Source: G963692885 sp964658655 (lineage in GTDB: Bacteria > Acidobacteriota > Terriglobia > Terriglobales > Acidobacteriaceae). From it: 64,000 nt of DNA. Positions 8,702-18,050 of this stretch are shown piece after piece (the stretch's first letter is position 1; each line of letters opens with the position of its first letter). The DNA is taken from NCBI GenBank assembly GCA_964658655.1, contig CAZZZL010000007.1, forward strand, positions 1 through 64,000, read 5' to 3'. A program made the position numbers and the translations under genes. The notes beneath the pieces were generated by a model that searched no databases, was not told where the DNA came from, and was given only the letters and a program-made list of their open reading frames with translations.

Positions 8702-9214
8702 TTACGCAACGGCAAATCCCGCTACCTGCCAAGCGCCATTCACCTTGGACATCACGATCGTCTCGGGTGCAGACTGCCCGGAAACGAAGGTACAGAGATA
8801 GTCCAGCACCACATACTGGCCCGGCGGTGCGCCCTTGAGGGTCGTTGCGTAATCGGTGTATTGGAAAGCGCGCGTCGTCAATTTCCCATACTTCGTGCGT
8901 GAGGCCTTCAGTTGCGTCTTCCACTGATCGACAGAGATCTGGCTGCGTGCCGCCTGTCCCATCTGCCCATAGGCATCGTCAAATTTGCCGGCGTCAAGCA
9001 GTGCAATCCAGGCTTCCGCGACCTGCCGGGCGGCACGTATATCCGCCGCATGGGGTGCGTTGGCAGGGATCGGCGGCGCGGCTTTGGGCGCGGCCGCAGG
9101 TTGCTGCGGGGCAGCCTGGTTCGTAGCCGGAGCCTGTTGCAGTGCGAATAATGTTGCAGTCGCAGAGAGCGAGATGACCAGCAGGACAGGGCGAAAATAG
9201 AGCAGTGTTTTCAT
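8702..9214 (-). CDS. Exported DUF4019 protein
   Basis: 170 residues. It has a Sec signal peptide (MKTLLYFRPVLLVISLSATATLFA), a Pro/Ala/Gln-rich linker (about 26-55) and a DUF4019 domain (ARQVAEAWIALLDAGKFDDAY to NGAWQVAGFAVA). The domain is a small fold of unknown role found in exported proteins, often with DUF3887/NTF2-like similarity. The gene lies directly upstream of a second DUF4019 frame on the same strand. Nothing in the context fixes a function. Confidence 0.8.
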   Translation of the reverse strand: MKTLLYFRPVLLVISLSATATLFALQQAPATNQAAPQQPAAAPKAAPPIPANAPHAADIRAARQVAEAWIALLDAGKFDDAYGQMGQAARSQISVDQWKTQLKASRTKYGKLTTRAFQYTDYATTLKGAPPGQYVVLDYLCTFVSGQSAPETIVMSKVNGAWQVAGFAVA

Positions 9215-9298
9215 GGCTAAGAGCTTCCGGACTCCACTTGTATAGACGCGTCCAATACCCGATTGGTCGCGGTGTCTACCAAGAACGACATTCGCACT

Positions 9299-11557
9299 TC
9301 AGCGATCCACACTGCGGGGCACTGCCAGCGCCGAAACCTTCTGCGGCGCGACCTTATCCACTGCGTCGTACAGAATGCCTGTTGTCAGCACCTCGGGCAG
9401 AAGGATCGGTTGCCGACCGGCATCCGCCGGATAGAGCGCATAGGCCGGCACGCCGCTACGGCCCAGCTGCGCCAGGGTCTTCGCAATGTCGTCATCGTGG
9501 TGTGTCCAGTCCGCCCGCACCAGCGCAATGCCGCTGTCCTGCAGATGCTTCTCGACCTCCGGACGGTCGAGCACCACGCGCTCGTTCACCTGGCAGCTCA
9601 GGCACCAGTTCGCCGTGAAATCCACCAGCACAGGTCTGCCCTGTGCCTGGTACTTAGCCACAATATCCGGGGTAAACGGCTGCCAGTCTTTGGGATCCAC
9701 TCCCGTTCCGGAGACGTCGATTCCATTCGTGGGCCTGGTCACGCCCTTCCAGCTGTGCTGATACACTCCCGCCGTGATGTGCACTGCCCACAGCGGCAGC
9801 GCGACCGCCAGCAGGATAATCACGGCAGCCGTCACAAACGGGATGCGACGAGCCGGCCACCGACCCAGCACCCATCCGGCAACGCCCAATAACAGAAATG
9901 CCAGCAGCAAACCCGCGAGCGCGTTGGCGCTTGTCGACGAAGTAAACAGCCACACGATCCAGATGACCGTCGCGAAGATCGGCACCGCCGTCGCCTGCTT
10001 CAGCACTTCCATCCACGCACCGGGCCGCGGCAGGATGCGGGTCCATGCCGGCTGAAAAGCCAGTAGCAGGTACGGGATGGCAAGCCCCAGCCCGAGCGCC
10101 GTAAACACCAGGAAGCTCACCCACGAAGGCTGCGCCAGCGCATAGCCGATCGCCACACCCATGAATGGAGCCGTGCACGGCGTCGCCACCACCATCGCCA
10201 GCACGCCGGTAAAGAAGCTGCCGGCATATCCCTGCTTCTGAGCGAGCGATCCGCCGGCGCTGGTCAGGGTCAGACCAATCTCGAACATGCCTGCGAGTGA
10301 CAGTCCGAGGAAGAACAGCAGGAGCGCCATCACCGCAAGAAACGCGGGCGACTGGAACTGGAAGCCCCATCCCAGGTGCTGGCCGCCGGCCCGCAATGCC
10401 AGCAGCACGGCAACTACCGCCCAGAATGACACCAGGATGCCAAGCGTATAGACCAGCCCTTGCAGGCGCATCTGACGGCGCTCGGTCTGCGAAGACTGCA
10501 CCAGCGACAGCGCCTTGATGAACAGCACCGGGAAAACGCACGGCATCAGGTTCAGGATGATGCCGCCGACTAATGCCAGCCCCAGCGCCCTGAACAATCC
10601 GGTCTGCCCGGCTATTGCCTGGCCCGGAGCATCGTGGAACCCGGCGTAGAGAATACCGCTGCCCTTTTTGGCGTGAATTTCATAAGCCGCGCCGCTGGTC
10701 AGTACGACCACGCCGCTTAGCACGGGTGGAATGGTCTTCAGCTCAGGATCTTTCCTGAGTTTCAGGGCAAATCCATAGTCTGTCTTCCGCACATCCTGTG
10801 CCGCGGGGCTGACGATCTGCCCCTGATCAAACGGAAAGAAAACACCTGAGTCTACTGCCGGATCCAGGTGCAGCGCCAGCACCAATGACGACGGATCGTC
10901 GCTTAAAGAGCTAAAAACCGCCGCATCGTTCGCCGGGAGCGGCTTCGGCAGCTTGTCATTCCATTTTTGAATGAGCCACTGTCCTGTTGAGTCTGCCAGC
11001 GAAGCAGCACCTGTTTTCAGGTGCAGCATCAGCGTCGCCTTGCCGGGAATGCAGCTTCGCTCACACACCAGCCAGTCCACTTTTGCTGTCAGGACAGCCG
11101 GCGCCGCGGTCTTCAGAGCCGGCGCGACTTCCATGTCCACGGGAAACAGCACTTCATCGGGGTAGCCGTAATCGAGCAGCGGCCCGTACGGGATGCGGTG
11201 TGGAGCGGGAAACTGCAGCGGCCCAGCGGTCATACCTGCGGGCAAAGTCCACTTGACCGTTGGTGGCTCACCCACATCACCGGCGTTCAGCCAGTAGACA
11301 TGCCAGCCTTTATCCAGTTCAAAATGGACGCCGGTCTGAAAGCCCGCGCCAGGCGCTATCACAGCAGCAGACGAGACCAGCGAAACTTTCAAGTGAGGCG
11401 CAGTGGCGGAAGACCCATCGGCTGAAATGACGCTGGCCGGCAACTGGCCCCAGGCCATAGAGACCGTTGATACGAGCAGGCAGACGAACGTCAGCAGCCG
11501 CGGGATTCGCATGCTTTGAAATTGTCTTAAACCGGAACGTTCGCTCGGAGGCATCAA
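9299..11557 (-). CDS. DsbD/ScsB-like thiol:disulfide interchange protein
   Basis: 752 residues, modular as in DsbD-type reductases that carry electrons from cytoplasmic thioredoxin to periplasmic substrates. The parts are a signal peptide (around residues 16-37); an N-terminal ScsB/DsbC-like periplasmic domain with the redox pair in VCERSCIPG; a membrane domain of about eight helices with the two key cysteines in LMPCVFPVLF and ATPCTAPFMG; and a C-terminal thioredoxin domain with the active site ANWCLSCQ. The first start is a TTG at 11557 with ATG next at 11554; the ATG at 11512 sits directly before the signal peptide and may be used instead. The gene stands alone. Confidence 0.93.
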   Translation of the reverse strand: MMPPSERSGLRQFQSMRIPRLLTFVCLLVSTVSMAWGQLPASVISADGSSATAPHLKVSLVSSAAVIAPGAGFQTGVHFELDKGWHVYWLNAGDVGEPPTVKWTLPAGMTAGPLQFPAPHRIPYGPLLDYGYPDEVLFPVDMEVAPALKTAAPAVLTAKVDWLVCERSCIPGKATLMLHLKTGAASLADSTGQWLIQKWNDKLPKPLPANDAAVFSSLSDDPSSLVLALHLDPAVDSGVFFPFDQGQIVSPAAQDVRKTDYGFALKLRKDPELKTIPPVLSGVVVLTSGAAYEIHAKKGSGILYAGFHDAPGQAIAGQTGLFRALGLALVGGIILNLMPCVFPVLFIKALSLVQSSQTERRQMRLQGLVYTLGILVSFWAVVAVLLALRAGGQHLGWGFQFQSPAFLAVMALLLFFLGLSLAGMFEIGLTLTSAGGSLAQKQGYAGSFFTGVLAMVVATPCTAPFMGVAIGYALAQPSWVSFLVFTALGLGLAIPYLLLAFQPAWTRILPRPGAWMEVLKQATAVPIFATVIWIVWLFTSSTSANALAGLLLAFLLLGVAGWVLGRWPARRIPFVTAAVIILLAVALPLWAVHITAGVYQHSWKGVTRPTNGIDVSGTGVDPKDWQPFTPDIVAKYQAQGRPVLVDFTANWCLSCQVNERVVLDRPEVEKHLQDSGIALVRADWTHHDDDIAKTLAQLGRSGVPAYALYPADAGRQPILLPEVLTTGILYDAVDKVAPQKVSALAVPRSVDR

Positions 11558-11683
11558 CAGCAGTCTAAAGCAGTTCGACCCTTAGTGAAGCATTGTGCTT
11601 CCAGGCCACTGTTGCGGGTGCCCGATGTTTGCAACGCAGGGGTGCGCCATCTCAAAACCCGAGAGGCAAAACGCAGGCCGGAA

Positions 11684-12100
11684 TCAGCCGGCGAAAGCAG
11701 CGTGATCAACCATGATGCAGCGGTCCATCACGACCTTAATCCCGTCCTTCTCCGCCCATTGCGCTGCTTCTTCGTGACAAACGCCCTGCTGCAGCCAGAT
11801 GTAGGGAATCTTCAGACGCATCACGTCCTTGACGATCTCCGGCACAAAGGTCGACGCACGAAACACGTCGACCAGGTCAATCTTTCCGACCGCTGCCTGC
11901 GCGTCGTCGAGCGTCGCGTAGACCTTCTCACCCAGGATCGGTCCTTTCGCCGCCGGGTTTACCGGCACAATCCTGTATCCATGCTGCTGCATGTAGTGCG
12001 AGACGCCGTAGCTGGCGCGTTCGGGATTTTCGGAAAGTCCTACAACGGCGATCGTCTTACTCTCGGTCAGGATAGTCTTGATCGTTTCCGGCTCGTTCAT
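11684..12100 (-). CDS. CoA-binding domain protein (YccU-like)
   Basis: 138 residues, one Rossmann-like CoA-binding domain as in YccU and the succinyl-CoA synthetase alpha subunit. Motifs: TIAVVGLSENPERASYGV (nucleotide loop), GYRIVPVNP and YIWLQQGVCHEEA (the histidine region). Small stand-alone members bind CoA; their cellular role is not established. ATG at 12100 is preceded by GAGGAAACG, a good ribosome site. It lies downstream of prfB on the same strand with about 50 bp between. Confidence 0.9.
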   Translation of the reverse strand: MNEPETIKTILTESKTIAVVGLSENPERASYGVSHYMQQHGYRIVPVNPAAKGPILGEKVYATLDDAQAAVGKIDLVDVFRASTFVPEIVKDVMRLKIPYIWLQQGVCHEEAAQWAEKDGIKVVMDRCIMVDHAAFAG

Positions 12101-12152
12101 CGTTTCCTCATTCTCACTATGTTGGATGTGCGATCAGGCCGAAGGTCGCGGA

Positions 12153-13290
12153 TTAGACATCCAGGTCATCCCCGTCATCCACGCCGGCCGGTACACCACC
12201 GCGCCGCCGCATCAGCAGGTAACCGCGGATAAACGGCTCCAGGTCACCATCGAGCACCCGGTCCACATCGCCCACTTCGACCTTCGTCCGATGGTCTTTC
12301 GCAATGCGATAGGGCTGCAATACATAGGAACGAATCTGTGAGCCGAAATTGATCCCGAGCTTCGAGTCCTCAACCTTCTTGGTGATCGCCTTCTTCTTCT
12401 CGAGCTCGTATTCGTAAAGCCGCGAGCGTAGCATCTTCATCGCCTTTTCGCGATTCTTGTGCTGGGAACGCTCATTCTGGCACTGCACCACGATGTTGGT
12501 CGGTAGATGCGTAATGCGGACCGCCGAATCGGTAGTGTTGACGTGCTGGCCACCCTTGCCGCCGGAACGATAGGTATCCGTGCGCAGGTCATCGGGCTTG
12601 ATGTCGATCTCGATCGTGTCGTCGATCTCCGGCGACACGTACACGCTGGCGAAGGAAGTATGCCGACGCTTGGCCTGGTCGAAGGGCGAGATACGTACCA
12701 ATCGATGCACGCCGGTCTCGCCGGACAGAAATCCATAGGCCGACTCACCCGTGATCGTGAAGGTCGCAGACTTGATGCCGGCTTCTTCGCCATCCTGGTA
12801 GTCGTTCATTTCAGTCTTGAAGCCGTGCCGTTCCGCCCAGCGCAGATACATGCGCATGAGCATCTCGGCCCAGTCCTGCGACTCGGTGCCGCCGGCTCCC
12901 GGATGGACCGTGACAATCGCATTCAAAGCGTCCGTCTCACCAGAAAGCATGGTGCGCGTCTCGAGGTCTTCTACGTAGTCGCGAAGACTGTTGATCTCGC
13001 GCGTCAATTCTGGCTCGACCGCTTCGCCTTCATGCGCGAGTTCAAAATAGGACTCGATATCGCCCGCGCGCCGCGATAGCTCGACGTCGTATGCAAGCTG
13101 TCCTTCGACGCGCTTGCGGTCGCGCATAAGTGACTGCGATAGGGCAGCGTCGCCCCAGACGGAGGGATCGCCGAGCTTTTCTTCTAGGATGGCTAGTTCT
13201 TTGCTGAGGCGGGCAGCGTCAAAGATACTCCCGCAGGTCGCGGACTTTTTCGCGAACGGGAGTGTAAGCGAATTCGAGATCTTGCAACAT
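12153..13290 (-). CDS. prfB: Peptide chain release factor 2, expressed by +1 programmed frameshift
   Basis: RF2 reads UGA and UAA stop codons. Start ATG at 13290 opens a 23-codon frame (MLQDLEFAYTPVREK...) that stops at TGA 13221-13219. Skipping the T at 13221 continues with GAC GCT GCC CGC into the long frame, giving about 378 residues, the usual RF2 size. The main frame has the stop-recognition motif SPF (in RISPFDQAK) and the catalytic GGQ (in GGKGGQHVNTTD). The frame alone from the ATG at 13127 would lack the N-terminal domain, so annotation from that codon would be wrong. Regulation: low RF2 slows termination at UGA, which favours the frameshift and hence more RF2. Confidence 0.97.
13219..13233 (-). 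promoter_or_regulatory. RF2 programmed +1 frameshift site
   Basis: On the minus strand: CGGGAG (an internal Shine-Dalgarno-like stretch), TAT, then CTT TGA C. The 3-base gap between GGGAG and the slippery CTT matches the arrangement known for RF2 genes. CTT slips one base forward so the ribosome reads GAC instead of stopping at TGA. Confidence 0.95.
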
Positions 13291-13345
13291 CGATAGTTAG
13301 ACCTGACTTGTTCGAAATAGCTTTGCGCCGAGCCGGCCCCACCTG

Positions 13346-14971
13346 CTAAGCAGAGTTATGTCGCAGGGAGAAGACGCCGATCAGAAGCATCGCCAATATC
13401 GTGATTATCCCACACAGGTGCGCGAAGACATTGCCATGCACCGTGTAAAACGTCTTGTCGGTCCGATAACCGTAGCGCGCGGCCAGTGACGTGAAGATGT
13501 GCCGGGGCGCGCTCGCCGTAAGCCGTCCGTACGGATCGATCACCGTGGTGACACCAGTGTCGGTGTCGCGCAGGAGCCAGCGGCGATTCTCAATCGCCCG
13601 CATGCGCGCCATGTTCAGATGCTGCCAGGGTGCGCTGGTATCGCCATACCAGCCGTCGTCGGAGATGTTAACGAAAACGTCGGCGCCTTCCTTCGCAAAC
13701 AGTCGTATTTCATCGCCGAAGATGGATTCGTAACAAATGAATACACCGAATTTATGACCGCCGGCCGTAAATAGATCGCGTCGCCAGCCATGTGTCATAT
13801 CGCCGACCTGCCGTGTCAGGTGCCCGGCAAAGGAGAAGAATTCCTTGAACGGCACATACTCGCCCCACGGCACCAGGTGGATCTTGTTATACCGGCCCAC
13901 GAAAGCGCCGTTGGGGGCGACAAAGGTGGCCGAGTTATAAAAACTGGGTTCGCCGCGGCGATCGAAATCAATCGCCAGGTTCCCGACAATCACCGGTGCA
14001 TGCGTCACGCTGGTCAGGGTTTTCATCAATTCGTGAAAACGCGGATCACCTTCGTGGAAGGGCGAAGGCGCCTCAGGCCACGCGATGATGTCCGGCTTGC
14101 TCGATAGGGCCGGACAATCCGGCGCGTTCAGGAGTGCCTCCGTCTCCGGCATGCCCGTAATCACTGGCCCACAGGTACGCTGGCTGGCATCGACATACAT
14201 GGCGACGTTTTGATCCCACTCGGCCCCCTGCCAACGGTTGGATTGCTGGACGCTCAGATTCTCCTGCAACAGTACCGCCGTCGCCTGCGTGGGCGCGGCA
14301 GGTGGATGCATAAGGTACCCACTCTGAAGGATTGCGGCCAGCAGCAACCCGAGAATGGCGAAGCCCACTCGCCAGCGCGTGCGGTTCGCGATCAGTGCGC
14401 GGACAAAGATGATATTGACGAAGATCAATACAAACGTGATGCCATAAACGCCGGTGAAGGGGGCAATCCGGGTCAGCAGCAAATTGCCGACCTGCGCATA
14501 GCCGAGTTCGTCCCACGGCACTTTTGTAAACAAGGACGCCAGTAGATCAGTCGCTACCCACAGAAAGGGCGCGAGCAGCAGGCTGAACGTGCTGCCAAAC
14601 GTATTGCGCGTGACCGCGACCATCCATGCGAAGAGCCCGAAGTACAGGCCGAGAATCAGGCTGTAGAGCACGAGTATGCCCGCAGAAACAGCCGATGGCA
14701 GGCCGCCATACAGAAACATCGTCTGGTAGATCCAATAGCAGTTCATGCCATACCAGAGAATTCCGGTGAGCCAGCCGACCAGGAAGCTGCCTGTCAGGTA
14801 CCGGTTGGCACGGACGCTGTCAGGGTTCACCAGCGCGTACATCAGGGGAACAGCACCTATAAAGGCGAATGCTGTTCGCCAGGGCGCGGCGGGCCCGGCG
14901 ATTGGAAAGGGCAGGTTCAGCAATAATGCTGACAGCACACCCATTAGGCAGCGCTTCACCAGACTCAGCAT
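13346..14971 (-). CDS. lnt: Apolipoprotein N-acyltransferase
   Basis: 541 residues. Transfers a third acyl chain to the N-terminal Cys of lipoproteins in the inner membrane. About seven or eight membrane segments cover residues 5-225 and one lies near the C-terminus (LCGIITILAMLLIGVFSL). Between them is a nitrilase-type domain with the Glu-Lys-Cys triad visible in IAWPEAPSPF, KIHLVPWGEYVPF and VFICYESIFGDE. Its presence implies a Gram-negative envelope with triacylated lipoproteins. Monocistronic, divergent from the small membrane protein gene at 15052. Confidence 0.96.
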   Translation of the reverse strand: MLSLVKRCLMGVLSALLLNLPFPIAGPAAPWRTAFAFIGAVPLMYALVNPDSVRANRYLTGSFLVGWLTGILWYGMNCYWIYQTMFLYGGLPSAVSAGILVLYSLILGLYFGLFAWMVAVTRNTFGSTFSLLLAPFLWVATDLLASLFTKVPWDELGYAQVGNLLLTRIAPFTGVYGITFVLIFVNIIFVRALIANRTRWRVGFAILGLLLAAILQSGYLMHPPAAPTQATAVLLQENLSVQQSNRWQGAEWDQNVAMYVDASQRTCGPVITGMPETEALLNAPDCPALSSKPDIIAWPEAPSPFHEGDPRFHELMKTLTSVTHAPVIVGNLAIDFDRRGEPSFYNSATFVAPNGAFVGRYNKIHLVPWGEYVPFKEFFSFAGHLTRQVGDMTHGWRRDLFTAGGHKFGVFICYESIFGDEIRLFAKEGADVFVNISDDGWYGDTSAPWQHLNMARMRAIENRRWLLRDTDTGVTTVIDPYGRLTASAPRHIFTSLAARYGYRTDKTFYTVHGNVFAHLCGIITILAMLLIGVFSLRHNSA

Positions 14972-15013
14972 CAGTCAGGAGTCTAGCATCCGTTCAGCAG
15001 CTTCTTTAAAGGT

Positions 15014-15041
15014 TTGGCGTGGCAGCCTGGTGCGCTACAAT
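15014..15041 (+). promoter_or_regulatory. Sigma-70 promoter of the small membrane protein gene
   Basis: TTGGCG (15014-15019), 16-base spacer, TACAAT (15036-15041), ending 10 bases before the ATG at 15052. The short leader leaves little room for a ribosome site, so the transcript may be close to leaderless. Confidence 0.6.
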
Positions 15042-15051
15042 CTTGGATGCC

Positions 15052-15174
15052 ATGGCAATTGCAATTTTCTTCATGCGTCTGCTCGAAATCGTCTTTTTTA
15101 CTGGCGTCGCGGGATCAGTGATCGTCGTTATTCTCAGCTTTATCGAAGATTTTCACGAGTTATTTGAAAAGTAG
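15052..15174 (+). CDS. 40-residue membrane protein
   Basis: A short reading frame (MAIAIFFMRLLEIVFFTGVA...) with one hydrophobic helix (about residues 11-33) and an acidic-basic tail FIEDFHELFEK. A promoter-like pair lies directly upstream and the frame has the amphipathic ending expected of a single-pass inner membrane peptide. Similar one-helix proteins followed by an ED-rich tail are common in acidobacterial genomes, as far as I recall. Function unknown. Confidence 0.65.
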   Translation: MAIAIFFMRLLEIVFFTGVAGSVIVVILSFIEDFHELFEK

Positions 15175-15428
15175 TGAAGTACTGTGTTCCGCGGTTACGT
15201 CGGAGCGAACTTTGGGCAGATTTCCCGGCCGGATGCCTGCCCTTCCACGTGGAGAGCGTTACCTTTTGAAGGGGAGTCGGCACAGACTCTTACTCATGCT
15301 TTACGACACTCACGCAGAAGCTTTTCCGGCGTTGACCGGCAAGCAGACGCGTCATACACTCAGCGCTGATCCGTCCCGGGTTGCAAACGGCGGAAATAAA
15401 GCGGAGCACAACAGCAACCCAAGACCGA

Positions 15429-17804
15429 ATGGCTGAACAGACAACCTACGCTCCATCGAACCGGGTACGGCTGGTCGTCGCCTCCTCGGTGATGCTTACC
15501 TTCATATCCTTCTGGCGTGCCGCCGCAGTCGTCCTGAACGATCTCGGATCGTCCGCATTTTATGCCGGCGGCATCGCGGAACAGGCCGTCGGCAAATCGG
15601 CTCCCTGGTTCATCCTCGGCGTCATGCTTTTTTCATTTGCGGTTCGCGCCGTGTATGTCGAGAGCTGCTCGATGTTTACTCGCGGCGGCGTCTATCGCGT
15701 GGTGAAGGAAGCACTTGGCGGCGGTTTCGCCAAGCTAAGCGTTTCCGCGCTGATGTTCGACTACATCTTGACCGGCCCGATCTCCGGTGTCTCAGCCGGA
15801 CAGTACATCACCGGCCTGCTCGATGAATTACTCGGTGTGGCGGCAAAGCATGGCCTGCTACCTGCGGCCATGATCGCCAATGGCCATGTGCCCCAGCTTC
15901 CGATGGATTTCACCTCCGCCGGCGTGGCTGTCGGCGTCACCGTCTACTACTGGTGGCAGAACCTGAAGGGCATCGAAGAGTCGAGCGAGAAGGCTCTAGA
16001 AGTCATGAAGATCACGACTGTCATGGTCGTCATCCTGCTGGCCTGGGGCATCTTCTCGGTCTTCCATACCGGCGCACATCTCCCGCCGCTGCCAACACCA
16101 TCCACGCTCACCTTCAGCCCGGATGCGCTTGGATTCCTGAAGCATGCCTCGATGGAACACCTGTTCGGGCTGTTCGGCATCCTGATGGCTTTCGGACATT
16201 CAGTCCTCGCCATGAGCGGCGAAGAATCGCTGGCACAGGTAAACCGGGAGATCGAGCACCCCAAGCTAAAAAACCTGAAGCGCGCCGCGATTGTCATCGC
16301 TATTTACAGCACGGTCTTTACCGGCATGGCTTCCCTGCTCGCCGTCATGCTCATCCCCGACAGCGTGCGCGTGTCGGTGTACGGCGACAACCTGATTGCC
16401 GGACTCGCCATGTATATGACGGGGCCGGAAGTGCTGCGCATCATCTTCCGCGTCTTCGTCGTTATCGTGGGCTTCCTGATTCTGTCGGGCGCTATCAATA
16501 CCTCGATCATCGGATCGAGCGGCGTACTTATGCGGGTCGCCGAAGACGGCGTTCTGACAGACTGGTTCCGCAAACCGCACACCAAGTTCGGTACCAGCTA
16601 TCGCATCGTGAACATGGTGGTGATCCTGCAACTGCTCACCATCATCATCAGCCGTGGCAAAGTGTTCACGCTTGGTGAAGCGTACGCCTTCGGGGTGATC
16701 TGGAGCTTTACCTTCAACAGCCTCGCGATGCTTGTCCTGCGCTGGAAATACAAGGGAGAACGCGGCTGGAAGGTTCCGCCAAATATCTATATTGGCAAGC
16801 GCGAGATTCCCGTTGGCCTGATCTCGGTCTTCATGGTCCTGCTGAGTACGGCGATCGTGAACCTGTTCACCAAGTCGGTCGCCACGGTTTCAGGCATCCT
16901 GTTTGCCGCCACTTTCTTTGTGATCTTCAGCGTCTCGGAAAAGCAGAATCTCAAGAAGCATAAGATCACCGACCGGCAGATGCGCGAGCATTTCCAGCTT
17001 GAGCACGAAGACACGATCGGCTGCGAGGCGCTGCAGATTCAACCGGGCTCTGTAATGGTGACCATGCGCGATGCTATCAACCCGATTGCGCTTAAGTGGG
17101 CTTTGGCACGAACTAATACCGATGAGCAGGATATTGTCGTGCTGACCGCACGCATGGTCGGCGCCGGTGGACCCGAATTTCTGGATACTTCAGAGCAGGC
17201 GTTCAGCGAGCACGAACAGATGCTCTTTACCAAGGCCGTCTCGCTTGCGGAGAGCTTCGGCAAACATATCTCGCTGCTCGTCGTACCTGCGGGAGATGTA
17301 TTTTCCGCATTGGTGCAAAGTGCGAATGCGCTCGAAGCTTCTACGGTCGTCTCCGGCACCTCAGCGAAGCTGACAATTCCAGAGCAGGCCTTTCACATGG
17401 GCCAGGCATGGGAATCCTTGCCTGAGCCGAAGCGACAGTTTACCTACTACGTGGTGTCGCCCGATGGCAGTGCGCACTCTTTTTATATAGGTCCGCATGC
17501 GCCAATTCTGAATCCTGACGATATCTCGCTCGTGCACCGTCTCTGGTTGAACTTCCGACGCGATCAGGAAATGCAGCAGCTGCATCACGGCGACATTGTG
17601 ACGTATGCATTGACGCGGCTTGCTTCTGACTATGCACGCGACAAGCAGGATACGTTGAAGGGTCTTCGTCGCAGTATCCAGGACAGCAACAATCCGCGGA
17701 CCCTGCAGCAATTCCGTCTGCCGCGTGAACGTGAACCGGAAAGCGAATATACGGTGAGAGCTCCGAGGCCGAATGCCGATAAGTCGGAAGAATCCTCGAG
17801 CTAG
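15429..17804 (+). CDS. APC-superfamily amino acid permease with C-terminal Usp-like domain
   Basis: 791 residues from the ATG at 15429 (an in-frame ATG at 15381 would add 16 residues unlike the family). Residues about 15-510 form a 12-helix APC transporter core (RAAAVVLNDLGSSAFY, LTGPISGVSAGQYITG, GEESLAQVNREIEHP). Residues about 540-760 form a soluble domain resembling universal stress proteins (DEQDIVVLTARMV, LLVVPAGDVFSALVQSANA, STVVSGTSAKL). Fused permease-Usp proteins are known in several phyla. The Usp part may bind a nucleotide and gate transport, but this is inference. The substrate, an amino acid or similar cation, is not predictable. Confidence 0.88.
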   Translation: MAEQTTYAPSNRVRLVVASSVMLTFISFWRAAAVVLNDLGSSAFYAGGIAEQAVGKSAPWFILGVMLFSFAVRAVYVESCSMFTRGGVYRVVKEALGGGFAKLSVSALMFDYILTGPISGVSAGQYITGLLDELLGVAAKHGLLPAAMIANGHVPQLPMDFTSAGVAVGVTVYYWWQNLKGIEESSEKALEVMKITTVMVVILLAWGIFSVFHTGAHLPPLPTPSTLTFSPDALGFLKHASMEHLFGLFGILMAFGHSVLAMSGEESLAQVNREIEHPKLKNLKRAAIVIAIYSTVFTGMASLLAVMLIPDSVRVSVYGDNLIAGLAMYMTGPEVLRIIFRVFVVIVGFLILSGAINTSIIGSSGVLMRVAEDGVLTDWFRKPHTKFGTSYRIVNMVVILQLLTIIISRGKVFTLGEAYAFGVIWSFTFNSLAMLVLRWKYKGERGWKVPPNIYIGKREIPVGLISVFMVLLSTAIVNLFTKSVATVSGILFAATFFVIFSVSEKQNLKKHKITDRQMREHFQLEHEDTIGCEALQIQPGSVMVTMRDAINPIALKWALARTNTDEQDIVVLTARMVGAGGPEFLDTSEQAFSEHEQMLFTKAVSLAESFGKHISLLVVPAGDVFSALVQSANALEASTVVSGTSAKLTIPEQAFHMGQAWESLPEPKRQFTYYVVSPDGSAHSFYIGPHAPILNPDDISLVHRLWLNFRRDQEMQQLHHGDIVTYALTRLASDYARDKQDTLKGLRRSIQDSNNPRTLQQFRLPREREPESEYTVRAPRPNADKSEESSS

Positions 17805-18050
17805 AGTTATCTGGCAGCGTTCTTCTCTTTAGTTGCAAATATTCGTCAACAATTGCTGCTTCTCCCATTCATTCTTACTAAACCCGGGTATCTACTCTGG
17901 TATGTCTGTGCCGTGCAGTTGCAATTCAATGCTGGCTTATAGAGTAGTTCTCGATAATAATAGGCGCTGAAGTTTACAACCTCGGACCCGCCTCTTCGGC
18001 CCCGGCAGCAGGAACATACCGGAGCGGGCCGTAGTCTGAAGGGATAGCAC

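Noticed and set aside
11587..11601. Small palindrome GAAGC-ATTGT-GCTTC between the DsbD-like and CoA-binding genes
   Set aside because: Only 5 bp of stem and no T run on either side; too weak for a terminator call.
17987..18028. GC-rich imperfect hairpin in the leader of the AT-hook-like gene as a riboswitch
   Set aside because: Several weak pairings are possible and no known riboswitch core is visible. I note it only as a possible structured leader.
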